Positions 14,721 to 22,270 of a stretch of 64,000 bases of DNA are shown here, in pieces. The position numbers and the translations under genes are program-made. Position 1 is the stretch's first letter. The number at the start of each line of letters is the position of its first letter. The notes under the pieces are model-generated. The model did no database searches and was not told the DNA's origin. It saw nothing but the letters and a program-made list of their open reading frames with translations. Source of the DNA: Desulfobacter sp. (GTDB lineage: Bacteria > Desulfobacterota > Desulfobacteria > Desulfobacterales > Desulfobacteraceae); assembly GCA_028768525.1 (NCBI GenBank), contig CP054837.1, forward strand, positions 5,980,722-6,044,721, written 5' to 3'.

Positions 14721-16265
14721 CTAAAGGGGAGACGGGCCTTTCGGGGGATGTGCCTTAAGGTATTCCAGCCGGTTCAGGCCGTTGATATAGGCCAGGGCGG
14801 AGGCCGTGATAATATCGGGATCCGCCCCCTTGCCCAATGCCACAAGGCCGTCCTCCTTGAGCCTGACCGTTACTTCGCCCTGGGCGTCAGTGCCTTCGGT
14901 CAGGGCGGAGATGGTAAACCTGAGCAGTTCCGACTTGGTGTCGGTGAGCTTGGAAATGATATTATACACCGCATCAATGGGGCCTGACCCCTCAGTGGCA
15001 CCCTGAACCGGACGGCCGTTGATATTGAGCATCACCGAGGCCGTTGGAAATACCGTGTTGCCCGACAGCACGTGGATGTATTCCAGGCAGAAAACTTCAG
15101 AGGAGCGCAGCACCCCTTCGTTGATCAGGGCCTCGATGTCCTCGTCCTGGATCTCCTTTTTCTTGTCCGCCAGGTTTTTGAATTTTTTAAACACCTTATT
15201 CAGTTCATCGTCGGAAAGATCGTATCCCATTTCCTTGATGTGGGCATTGAGGGCGTGGCGGCCGGAATGCTTGCCCAGCACCAGGTTGTTTTTTGAGATC
15301 CCCACGGTTTCAGGCTTCATGATTTCATAGGTCATGGGATTTTTCAAGACGCCGTCCTGGTGGATGCCGGATTCGTGGGCAAAGGCGTTGGCACCGACAA
15401 TGGCCCGGTTGGGCTGGACGAGGATGCCGGTGATCATGGAGACCAGGCGGGACGTGGGGTAAATCCGGGTGGTGTCGATCCCCGTGGTCTGGGAGAAGCA
15501 GTTGGGCCGGGTATTCAGGGTCATGACCACCTCTTCCATGGAGGTATTGCCGGCCCTCTCTCCGATGCCGTTGACGGTGACCTCCACCTGGCGGGCGCCG
15601 TTTTGGATGGCGGCCAGGGTATTGGAGGTGGCCAGGCCCAGATCATTGTGGCAGTGGACGGACAGAACGGCTTTGTCGATGTTTGAGGTGTTTTCCATGA
15701 CATACCTGACCAGTTCTCCGAACTCCTCGGGCACGGCATACCCCACGGTGTCAGGAAGATTTATGGTGGTGGCGCCGGCATCAATCACCGATTCAAACAC
15801 GGTGCAGAGAAAATCCTTGTCCGACCGGGACCCGTCTTCGGCGGAAAATTCCACATTATCGGTGAAGGAGGCGGCCAGTTTCACCGCATCCACCGCCTTT
15901 TTGAGCACATCTGCCGGCTCCATCTTCAGCTTGTACTTCATGTGAAGTTCCGAGGTGGCGATGAAGGTGTGGATCCTGGGGTTTACCGCGTCTTTGATGG
16001 CATCCCATCCCCGGGTGATATCGGCTTCACTGGCCCGGCACAAGGCCGCCACCTGGGTTCTTTTCAAGGTGCCTGCAATGGCCTTGACCGCTTCGTAATC
16101 CCCAATGGAGGCGGCGGGAAAGCCCGCTTCAATGACATCCACCCCCAGGGCCTCAAGCTGGGTGGCAATTCTTAATTTTTCAGCCTGGTTCATGCTGGCC
16201 CCGGGGGACTGTTCGCCGTCCCGCAAGGTGGTATCGAAAATAATTATCCGTCTGTCGTCGTTCAT
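14721..16265 (-). CDS. leuA: 2-isopropylmalate synthase
   Basis: A 514-residue enzyme that condenses 2-oxoisovalerate with acetyl-CoA, the first committed step to leucine. The N terminus has I-I-I-F-D-T-T-L-R-D-G-E-Q-S-P-G with the metal-binding Asp and catalytic Arg, and H-C-H-N-D supplies further metal ligands. N-G-I-G-E-R-A-G-N is the second HMGL-like signature. The last 140 residues form the LeuA regulatory dimer domain, so leucine feedback is likely. It is last in the ilvL-ilvD-ilvB-ilvN-cimA-leuA operon, 43 bases after cimA, and is followed by a terminator hairpin. Length is typical of the long bacterial form. Confidence 0.97.
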   Translation of the reverse strand: MNDDRRIIIFDTTLRDGEQSPGASMNQAEKLRIATQLEALGVDVIEAGFPAASIGDYEAVKAIAGTLKRTQVAALCRASEADITRGWDAIKDAVNPRIHTFIATSELHMKYKLKMEPADVLKKAVDAVKLAASFTDNVEFSAEDGSRSDKDFLCTVFESVIDAGATTINLPDTVGYAVPEEFGELVRYVMENTSNIDKAVLSVHCHNDLGLATSNTLAAIQNGARQVEVTVNGIGERAGNTSMEEVVMTLNTRPNCFSQTTGIDTTRIYPTSRLVSMITGILVQPNRAIVGANAFAHESGIHQDGVLKNPMTYEIMKPETVGISKNNLVLGKHSGRHALNAHIKEMGYDLSDDELNKVFKKFKNLADKKKEIQDEDIEALINEGVLRSSEVFCLEYIHVLSGNTVFPTASVMLNINGRPVQGATEGSGPIDAVYNIISKLTDTKSELLRFTISALTEGTDAQGEVTVRLKEDGLVALGKGADPDIITASALAYINGLNRLEYLKAHPPKGPSPL

Positions 16266-16308
16266 TAGTTATACCTTTTAGTATTTAAATATTGCGTTTA
16301 AGCTTTTG

Positions 16309-17925
16309 TTAGGTTTTGATCATTGGATCCTTATCGTTGTCCAGGGAAAGTTTATACTGAAAACTGTCAGCCAGTGCCTGCCAGGAGGCCTCGATAATGT
16401 CTTCAGAGACCCCGACGGTGGAAAAGATATTATCCGTATCCCTGGACTCGATGAGAACCCTGACCCTGGCGTCGGTACCTTCGGACCCGTCTATGACACG
16501 GACCTTGAAGTCCACCAGGTGCATATCATTTACAGCGGGATACATGGCGGACAGGGCTTTTCTCAAAGCGTTGTCCAGGGCGGATACCGGACCGTCCCCT
16601 TCGGCGGAGGTGATCTCGGTCTTGTCCCCCACCCGGATTTTGATCATGGCATGGGAGTAGCAGGGGCGTTCTTTGTCTTTTTCCACCACCACCCTGAAGG
16701 ATTCCAGGTCAAAGTGGGACTGGTACTGGCCGGTGAGCTTTTCCATGATGAGTTTGAGCGATCCTTCGGCCGCATCAAATTCAAATCCGTCGTTTTCAAG
16801 TTCCTTGATGTTGGATACGATCAAGGCCTTCTGGGTTTCGTCAACGCCCAGTTCCACCCCCAGTTCTTCCGCCTTGTAGGCGATGTTGCTCTTGCCGGAC
16901 TGTTCGGAAACCAGGACCCGCCGTTCATTGCCGACATCCTCGGGGACCATGTGTTCATATGCCTTGGGATTCTTCATGATGGCAGAGACATGGACGCCGC
17001 CCTTATGGGCAAAGGCCGATTTTCCCACGAAGGGGCGGGAACTCACCGGCGGCATATTGGCGGTTTCTGAAACGAACCGGGACAGGTTCTGCAGCTTGGC
17101 CAGATTTTCTTTGCTGATGCAGTCCCGGTTCATTTTCAGGGCCAGGATGGGAATGATGGCGGTGAGGTCGGCATTTCCGCACCGTTCCCCGTACCCGTTT
17201 ATGGTCCCCTGGACCATGGTGGCCCCGGCGTGGACGGCATTGATGGCATTGGCCACGGCCATGGCGCAGTCGTTGTGGGTGTGGATGCCGAAAATCACAT
17301 CTTTGCGGTCCGCAAAATGGGCAATCACTTCCCTGGTTATGGTGTCGATGTCGCAGGGGAGGCAGCCGCCGTTGGTGTCGCAAAGCACCAGACAGCGGGT
17401 TCCTCCTTTATATGCGGCGTCAAGGGTCTCAAGGGCGAAGGCCGGGTTGTCCTTGTATCCGTCGTAGAAATGTTCGGCATCGTAGAGTACCTCCAGGCCG
17501 TTGGCGAGCAGGAAGGCAATGCTCTCTTCAATCATGGCCAGGTTTTCCTCCCGGGTGTTGGACATGATATCCATGACATGGAGGTCCCAGGATTTGCCGA
17601 AAATGGTAACGGCCGGGGCCCCGCAGTCAATGAGCGCCTTGAGGTTGGCATCCTCATCGCAGGATATTCCCTGGCGCCGGGTGGAACCAAAGGCCGTGAT
17701 TTTGGCATTTTTGAATTCTTTTTTACGGGCCAGTTCGAAAAAGGCCTGGGCGCTTGGATTGGAACCGGGCCATCCCCCCTCAATGTAGTGGATGCCGGCC
17801 TCATCCATGCGCATGGACATTTTGAGTTTGTCCTCGGGGGAGAAGAAGATGTTCTCCCCCTGCATACCGTCCCTGAGGGTGGTGTCGTAGAGGATGGCTT
17901 TTTTCCTTGTCATCTCGGATGTCAT
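16309..17925 (-). CDS. cimA: (R)-citramalate synthase
   Basis: A 538-residue HMGL/LeuA-family enzyme. The N terminus reads Y-D-T-T-L-R-D-G-M-Q-G-E, the M-Q-G-E variant separating this long citramalate synthase group from LeuA. H-T-H-N-D and N-G-Y-G-E-R-C-G-N give the metal and active-site motifs, and the C terminus has a LeuA-type allosteric domain. The enzyme joins pyruvate and acetyl-CoA to give citramalate, the threonine-independent route to 2-oxobutyrate and isoleucine. Its start overlaps the ilvN stop by four bases (ATGA). Location between ilvN and leuA supports a role in isoleucine synthesis rather than a second isopropylmalate synthase. Confidence 0.94.
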   Translation of the reverse strand: MTSEMTRKKAILYDTTLRDGMQGENIFFSPEDKLKMSMRMDEAGIHYIEGGWPGSNPSAQAFFELARKKEFKNAKITAFGSTRRQGISCDEDANLKALIDCGAPAVTIFGKSWDLHVMDIMSNTREENLAMIEESIAFLLANGLEVLYDAEHFYDGYKDNPAFALETLDAAYKGGTRCLVLCDTNGGCLPCDIDTITREVIAHFADRKDVIFGIHTHNDCAMAVANAINAVHAGATMVQGTINGYGERCGNADLTAIIPILALKMNRDCISKENLAKLQNLSRFVSETANMPPVSSRPFVGKSAFAHKGGVHVSAIMKNPKAYEHMVPEDVGNERRVLVSEQSGKSNIAYKAEELGVELGVDETQKALIVSNIKELENDGFEFDAAEGSLKLIMEKLTGQYQSHFDLESFRVVVEKDKERPCYSHAMIKIRVGDKTEITSAEGDGPVSALDNALRKALSAMYPAVNDMHLVDFKVRVIDGSEGTDARVRVLIESRDTDNIFSTVGVSEDIIEASWQALADSFQYKLSLDNDKDPMIKT

Positions 17926-18416
17926 TTTTTCCCGTTCTCCCTGCCCAGGGCAATGGCACCGGTGGAGGCAATCTCAACAATGCCCATGGGCTGCATCAAT
18001 GAAGTAAAGGCCTCTATCTTGCCGCTGTCCCCGGAAATCTCAATGGTGAAATGGGCATGGCCCACATCCACTATTTTACTCCGGAAAATATCTACGATGC
18101 GCATGATTTCAGCCCGTTTTTCAGTTTTTGCATGGACCTTGATCAGGGCCAGCTGCCGTTCCACATATTTTTTCTCGGTCAAATCGTTTACGGTGATGAC
18201 GTTGATGAGCTTGTGGAGCTGCTTTTTGATCTGCTCAATAATATGGATATCGCAATAGGTCACCATGGTGATCACGGAGACATTGGGGTCCGTTGTCTTG
18301 GCCACGCTCAATGAATCAATATTAAATCCCCGGCCGGAAAAAAGTCCCACAATCCTGGAGAGCACACCGGGTTCGTTGTCAACAAGAATGGAGAGAAGGT
18401 ATCTGTTAATTTCCAT
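17922..18416 (-). CDS. ilvN: Acetolactate synthase small (regulatory) subunit
   Basis: A 164-residue subunit that binds the catalytic IlvB subunit and confers valine feedback. The ACT domain begins L-S-I-L-V-D-N-E-P-G-V-L-S-R-I-V-G-L-F-S-G-R-G-F-N-I-style (about residues 8-32), with the Asn of G-F-N-I-D that contacts valine in studied homologues. The C-terminal half is the ALS_ss domain. Fourteen bases separate it from the ilvB stop, and its own stop overlaps the cimA start, so the three genes are translationally linked. Length and order are typical of proteobacterial IlvH-type subunits. Confidence 0.96.
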   Translation of the reverse strand: MEINRYLLSILVDNEPGVLSRIVGLFSGRGFNIDSLSVAKTTDPNVSVITMVTYCDIHIIEQIKKQLHKLINVITVNDLTEKKYVERQLALIKVHAKTEKRAEIMRIVDIFRSKIVDVGHAHFTIEISGDSGKIEAFTSLMQPMGIVEIASTGAIALGRENGKK

Positions 18417-18430
18417 TGGTCGTCTCCTTT

Positions 18431-20122
18431 TTAAACCAAGAGCATGTCGGTGATGGCACCGCCCGCCGGCACCATGGGGTATACGGATTCTTCCCGTTCC
18501 ACAATGAACTCCATGATCACTGTGCCCGGGGTGTTCAGGCCGGTTTTGAGGGTTTCGGTAACATTTGCCGGGTCATCGCATTTGAATCCCTTGGCGCCGT
18601 ATGCTTCGGCCAGTTTTACAAAATCCGGGGCCTTTTCAAGGTCGGTGGAGGCGTAGGCCTTGTCATAAAATAATTCCTGCCATTGCCGGACCATGCCCAA
18701 AAAGCGGTTGTTCAGAATAACGATTTTAACATCCAGATCCGAGGCAATGGCAGTCATCAGTTCCTGGATATTCATCTGGATGGAACCGTCCCCGGCAATG
18801 TTGACCACCAACTTGTCCGGCCTGGCGGCCTTGGCGCCGATGGCCGCGGGAAGGCCGAATCCCATAACGCCCAGCCCGCCGGAGGTGATAAAATGGTTGG
18901 GTTCATCAAAGTGGTAGTACTGGGCCGCCCACATCTGGTTCTGACCCACTTCCGTGGAAACAATGGCCTTTCCTTCGGTGACCTCGTAGAGTTTCTCCAC
19001 CACATACTGGGGCTTGATAGTGTCGTAACCCTGGTCGTATTTGAGCGGGGTGGTCTGCTTCCATTCATTGATCCGGTCCAGCCATGCCTCTCTGTCCTGC
19101 TGGAAATCGGCGGGGGATTCTTTTTCCATGAGATCCAGAATATCGGCCAGGGCCATTTTGCAGTCCCCAACGATGGGGCAGTGGACCTCTATGTTTTTAT
19201 GGATGGAGGTGGGGTCAATGTCGATCTGGATAATCTGGGCCTGGGGAGCAAATTTTTCAATATTGCCCGTGACCCGGTCATCGAAACGGACACCGGCGGC
19301 CAGAATCAGGTCGCTGTGCCCGATACTCATATTGGCCCGGTAGGTGCCGTGCATGCCCAGCATTCCAAGCCAGTTGTCGTCGGAGCCCGGGTAGGAGCCC
19401 AGCCCCATGAGGGTGCCGGTGACCGGGATATTGGCCAGCTTGGCGATCTTTGTAAATTCTTCCGAGGCCTGGGAGGAAATAATACCGCCGCCGCCCAACA
19501 TCACCGGGCGCCGGGCGCTTTTAAGCATCTCCACGGCCTTGGACATCTGTTTTTTATTGGGTTTGTAATTGGGTTTATAGGACCGCATCCGGGTGGGTTC
19601 GGGCATGTTAAACTCAATTTGCGCCTGGATGATATCCTTGGGCAGATCCACCAGTACAGGGCCGGGGCGGCCGGACTGGGCAATGTGAAAGGCCTCCTGG
19701 ATGGTGCAGGCCAGTTTTTTGGGATCCTTGACCAGGTAATTATGCTTGGTACAGGGTCTGGTGATGCCGACAATGTCAACTTCTTGGAAGGCATCGTTTC
19801 CAATGAGGCCGGTGGGAACCTGGCCGGTAAAAACCACCATGGGAATAGAGTCGGAATGGGCCGAGGCAATACCGGTCACCGTGTTGGTGGCGCCGGGCCC
19901 CGAGGTCACCAATGCCACGCCCACTGTTTTGTGGGCCCGGGCATAGGCGTCGGCCGCATGGACAGCGCCCTGCTCGTGGCGGACGAGGATATGGCGCAGG
20001 TCGTCATGCCTGTCCAGCTCGTCGTGGATGTCGATGGTGGCGCCGCCGGGATATCCGAAAATGGTATCTACTCCCTGGGATTTTATCATTTGAACGAGGA
20101 TTTGAGCCCCTGTGAGTTTCAT
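18431..20122 (-). CDS. ilvB: Acetolactate synthase large (catalytic) subunit
   Basis: A 563-residue thiamine diphosphate enzyme that makes acetolactate or acetohydroxybutyrate. The N-terminal pyrimidine-binding domain has G-Y-P-G-G-A near 24 and the catalytic Glu in R-H-E-Q-G-A-V-H-A-A-D. The central FAD-related domain follows, and the C-terminal domain holds the diphosphate motif G-D-G-S-I-Q-M-N-I-Q-E-L. It is second after ilvD with 24 bases between, and is followed by its small subunit. Regulation is by leader attenuation at the operon front plus feedback through IlvN. Confidence 0.97.
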   Translation of the reverse strand: MKLTGAQILVQMIKSQGVDTIFGYPGGATIDIHDELDRHDDLRHILVRHEQGAVHAADAYARAHKTVGVALVTSGPGATNTVTGIASAHSDSIPMVVFTGQVPTGLIGNDAFQEVDIVGITRPCTKHNYLVKDPKKLACTIQEAFHIAQSGRPGPVLVDLPKDIIQAQIEFNMPEPTRMRSYKPNYKPNKKQMSKAVEMLKSARRPVMLGGGGIISSQASEEFTKIAKLANIPVTGTLMGLGSYPGSDDNWLGMLGMHGTYRANMSIGHSDLILAAGVRFDDRVTGNIEKFAPQAQIIQIDIDPTSIHKNIEVHCPIVGDCKMALADILDLMEKESPADFQQDREAWLDRINEWKQTTPLKYDQGYDTIKPQYVVEKLYEVTEGKAIVSTEVGQNQMWAAQYYHFDEPNHFITSGGLGVMGFGLPAAIGAKAARPDKLVVNIAGDGSIQMNIQELMTAIASDLDVKIVILNNRFLGMVRQWQELFYDKAYASTDLEKAPDFVKLAEAYGAKGFKCDDPANVTETLKTGLNTPGTVIMEFIVEREESVYPMVPAGGAITDMLLV

Positions 20123-20146
20123 TTTTATCTCCTGTAAGCTTTAGCT

Positions 20147-21814
20147 TTATTTGAATATGGCGCCGTTGCCAGCGGATGAGACCATCCGGGCATACCGTGC
20201 CATATAACCTGTTTTGATTTTGGGTTCGGGTTTCTGCCATTTGGCCCGCCGGGCGTTTATCTCATCCTCGGCAACGGCCAGTTCAATGGTCTTATTGGGA
20301 ATGTCAATGCGGATCTCATCCCCTTCTTTCACCAGGGCGATGAGCCCCCCCTGGATGGCCTCCGGGGAAACATGGCCGATGCTGGCGCCCTTGGTGCCGC
20401 CGGAAAAGCGGCCGTCGGTGATCAGGGCGCACTTGGCATCCAGCCCCATGCCGGCAATGGCCGAGGTGGGGGTGAGCATTTCCCGCATGCCCGGTCCGCC
20501 GGCAGGTCCTTCGTACCGGATGACGATGACATCCCCCGGCTGGATTTGGTTGCCCATGATGGCTTCAGTGGCCGCCTCTTCGGAGTTAAATACCCGGGCA
20601 GGCCCCTGGTGGGTCATCATTTCCGGGAGCACTGCAGATTGTTTGACCACACAGCCTTCCGGTGCCAGATTGCCGAAAAGCACCGCAAGACCTCCCTGCT
20701 CATGGTAGGGGTTGTCAACGGGCCGGATCACCTCGGGGTATTTCACCTTTACCCCCTCCAGGTTATCCCGGATGGTCTTGCCCGTGGTCGTGATCAGTTC
20801 CGTATTGATCATGTTATTATCCGCCAATTCCTTCATCACCGCCTGGATGCCGCCGGCCATATCCAGATCTTCAATGTGGTCGGCGCCTCCCGGGCTCAAT
20901 GAGCAGAGGTGGGGGGTCTTTTGGCTGACCGCGTTAATCAGGTCCAGGTCAATGTCCACCCCGGCTTCGTGGGCAATGGCTTTCAGATGGAGAACGGTGT
21001 TGGTGGAGCAGCCCAGGGCCATGTCCACGGCCAGGGCGTTCATGAAGGCCTCCCGGGTCATGATTTTGTCCGGGGTAATCTCTTTTTCCAGCAGGTCCAT
21101 GATCTGGAACCCGGCTTCCTTGGCCAGCCGGATACGGGCGGACATGGGGGCCGGGATGGTGCCGTTGCCGGGCAGGCCCATGCCGATGGCCTCGGTAAGG
21201 CAGTTCATTGAATTGGCCGTGAACATGCCGGCGCAGGAGCCGCAGGTGGGGCAGGCCGCATCCTCAATTTCCATCAGCTCCTCTTCGGTCATCCTGCCGG
21301 TCTGTACCGCACCCACCCCTTCAAATATGGTAATGAGGTCGATTTTTTTATTTCTGTCCTTGGGATGGCGGCCGGTGAGCATGGGGCCGCCGCTGATAAA
21401 AATCGTTGGGATATTCAGCCGGGCCGCCGCCATGAGCATGCCGGGCACAATTTTATCGCAGTTGGGCACCATGACAATGGCGTCAAATGGGTGGGCCGTG
21501 GCAGAGACTTCAATGCTGTCGGCAATGAGTTCCCTGGAAGCCAGGGAATAGTGCATGCCTTTGTGGTTCATGGCGATGCCGTCGCAGACCCCGATGGTTG
21601 AAAATTCCATGGGGGTGCCGCCTGCGGCACGGATACCGCTTTTTACGGCGTTTACGATGGTGTCCAGGTGCATGTGGCCGGGGATCAGCTCATTGGCTGA
21701 ATTGGCAATGCCGATGAGGGGGCGTGCGATTTCCCGGTCCGTGTACCCCAAAGCTTTCATCAGCCCCCTATGGGGTGCTCTTGCGGTCCCTTTTGTTGCG
21801 GTATGACTTCTCAT
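20147..21814 (-). CDS. ilvD: Dihydroxy-acid dehydratase
   Basis: A 555-residue iron-sulfur dehydratase for the third shared step of valine and isoleucine synthesis. Cluster cysteines are visible in V-P-N-C-D-K-I-V-P-G-M and C-P-T-C-G-S-C-A-G-M-F-T-A-N-S-M. The C-terminal part contains T-D-G-R-F-S-G-G-T. It is the first structural gene behind the leader-peptide attenuator. Its ATG at 21814 follows a G-G-G-A-G-A site. The reductoisomerase gene ilvC, often in such operons, is absent here and must lie elsewhere. Confidence 0.97.
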   Translation of the reverse strand: MRSHTATKGTARAPHRGLMKALGYTDREIARPLIGIANSANELIPGHMHLDTIVNAVKSGIRAAGGTPMEFSTIGVCDGIAMNHKGMHYSLASRELIADSIEVSATAHPFDAIVMVPNCDKIVPGMLMAAARLNIPTIFISGGPMLTGRHPKDRNKKIDLITIFEGVGAVQTGRMTEEELMEIEDAACPTCGSCAGMFTANSMNCLTEAIGMGLPGNGTIPAPMSARIRLAKEAGFQIMDLLEKEITPDKIMTREAFMNALAVDMALGCSTNTVLHLKAIAHEAGVDIDLDLINAVSQKTPHLCSLSPGGADHIEDLDMAGGIQAVMKELADNNMINTELITTTGKTIRDNLEGVKVKYPEVIRPVDNPYHEQGGLAVLFGNLAPEGCVVKQSAVLPEMMTHQGPARVFNSEEAATEAIMGNQIQPGDVIVIRYEGPAGGPGMREMLTPTSAIAGMGLDAKCALITDGRFSGGTKGASIGHVSPEAIQGGLIALVKEGDEIRIDIPNKTIELAVAEDEINARRAKWQKPEPKIKTGYMARYARMVSSAGNGAIFK

Positions 21815-21834
21815 TTGCGTCTCCCAAAAACCAG

Positions 21835-21876
21835 AAAAGCCGTTACCTGCCCCCCTCGGGGCTGGTAACGGCTTTT
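21835..21876 (-). terminator. Attenuator terminator of the ilv operon
   Basis: On the minus strand AAAAGCCGTTACC (21876-21864) pairs perfectly over 13 bases with 21847-21835, closing a 16-base GC-rich loop and followed by a broken T-tract. It lies between the leader peptide stop and ilvD. Its left arm can alternatively pair with the upstream antiterminator segment at 21895-21911. Confidence 0.85.
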
Positions 21877-21911
21877 TTTAAGATCTTTTAGTTTAAGCCA
21901 CTAATAGCCCC
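21858..21911 (-). promoter_or_regulatory. Antiterminator fold of the ilv leader
   Basis: On the minus strand GGGGCT (21911-21906) can pair with AGCCCC (21863-21858), and T-A-G-T-G-G-C-T-T (21903-21895) with A-A-G-C-C-G-T-T-A (21874-21866, two G-U pairs). This fold consumes the left arm and loop of the terminator, so the two are mutually exclusive. A ribosome that reaches the leader stop at 21901-21903 would cover the first strand and favour termination; one stalled earlier leaves it free. Confidence 0.7.
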
Positions 21912-21984
21912 TTCGCCAGGAGGTGACAATAATCACCTCCACGATAATAAGGACTAGTAGGCTGTTAATAATATTTGTTTTCAT
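21901..21984 (-). CDS. ilvL: ilv operon leader peptide (attenuation)
   Basis: A 27-codon frame in which 13 residues are Ile, Leu or Val, including I-I, L-L-V-L-I-I-V and V-I-I-V runs, then T-S-W-R-R-G-Y and TAG. Such a peptide senses charging of branched-chain tRNAs: stalling at these codons blocks terminator formation. Codons 15-22 themselves form a hairpin, G-G-A-G-G-T-G-A pairing with T-C-A-C-C-T-C-C (21933-21940 with 21919-21926, 6-base loop), the expected 1:2 pause structure. An antiterminator (21858-21911) and terminator (21835-21876) follow in order. Too short for ordinary ORF callers, but the full set of alternative folds makes the call strong. Confidence 0.9.
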   Translation of the reverse strand: MKTNIINSLLVLIIVEVIIVTSWRRGY

Positions 21985-22011
21985 AATTTTCACTCTTTCT
22001 AAATAAGTTTT

Positions 22012-22038
22012 ATTATATATTAACTCTCCTAAAGTCAA
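22012..22038 (-). promoter_or_regulatory. Promoter of the ilv operon
   Basis: On the minus strand TTGACT (22038-22033) and TATAAT (22017-22012) are separated by 15 bases; an alternative -10 of TAATAA gives 17. Transcription would start near 22005, about 20 bases ahead of the leader peptide ATG at 21984. Confidence 0.6.
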
Positions 22039-22137
22039 GAGAAAAAATTAAAAGGGGTGAAATGAGCTATTATAGCACAGGCTGTGGCCGTGTCCAGGCT
22101 GCATTTAACCCAATCAAGACCCCCGCTGATCCCCCTG

Positions 22138-22162
22138 GGCCGGATACTATAATGATCCGGCC
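22138..22162. repeat. Perfect inverted repeat upstream of a hybrid kinase gene
   Basis: GGCCGGAT at 22138-22145 pairs with ATCCGGCC at 22155-22162 over a 9-base spacer. It lies 20 bases before the -35 box of the kinase promoter and lacks a T-tract, so it may be an operator rather than a terminator. Confidence 0.45.
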
Positions 22163-22181
22163 GGGGAATGTTTCAAAATAT

Positions 22182-22211
22182 TTGACTTTCAAAGGCGGTA
22201 ACGGCTATACT
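22182..22211 (+). promoter_or_regulatory. Sigma-70-type promoter for the Hpt-containing hybrid kinase
   Basis: TTGACT at 22182-22187, an 18-base spacer and TATACT at 22206-22211 point at the kinase start 60 bases downstream. Confidence 0.65.
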
Positions 22212-22270
22212 TTTGCGTACCTCATTATATTAATGCAGTAAAAAATAAAATAAGATTCGTCTTTGCCACC

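Noticed and set aside
18683..20137. Long plus-strand open frame of 484 codons opposite ilvB
   Set aside because: It is the mirror of the conserved IlvB frame and is low in hydrophobic structure, rich in Gly and His as expected for antisense translation of a GC-rich gene.
20712..21551. 279-codon plus-strand frame opposite ilvD
   Set aside because: Serine- and methionine-rich mirror of a conserved gene; no domain.
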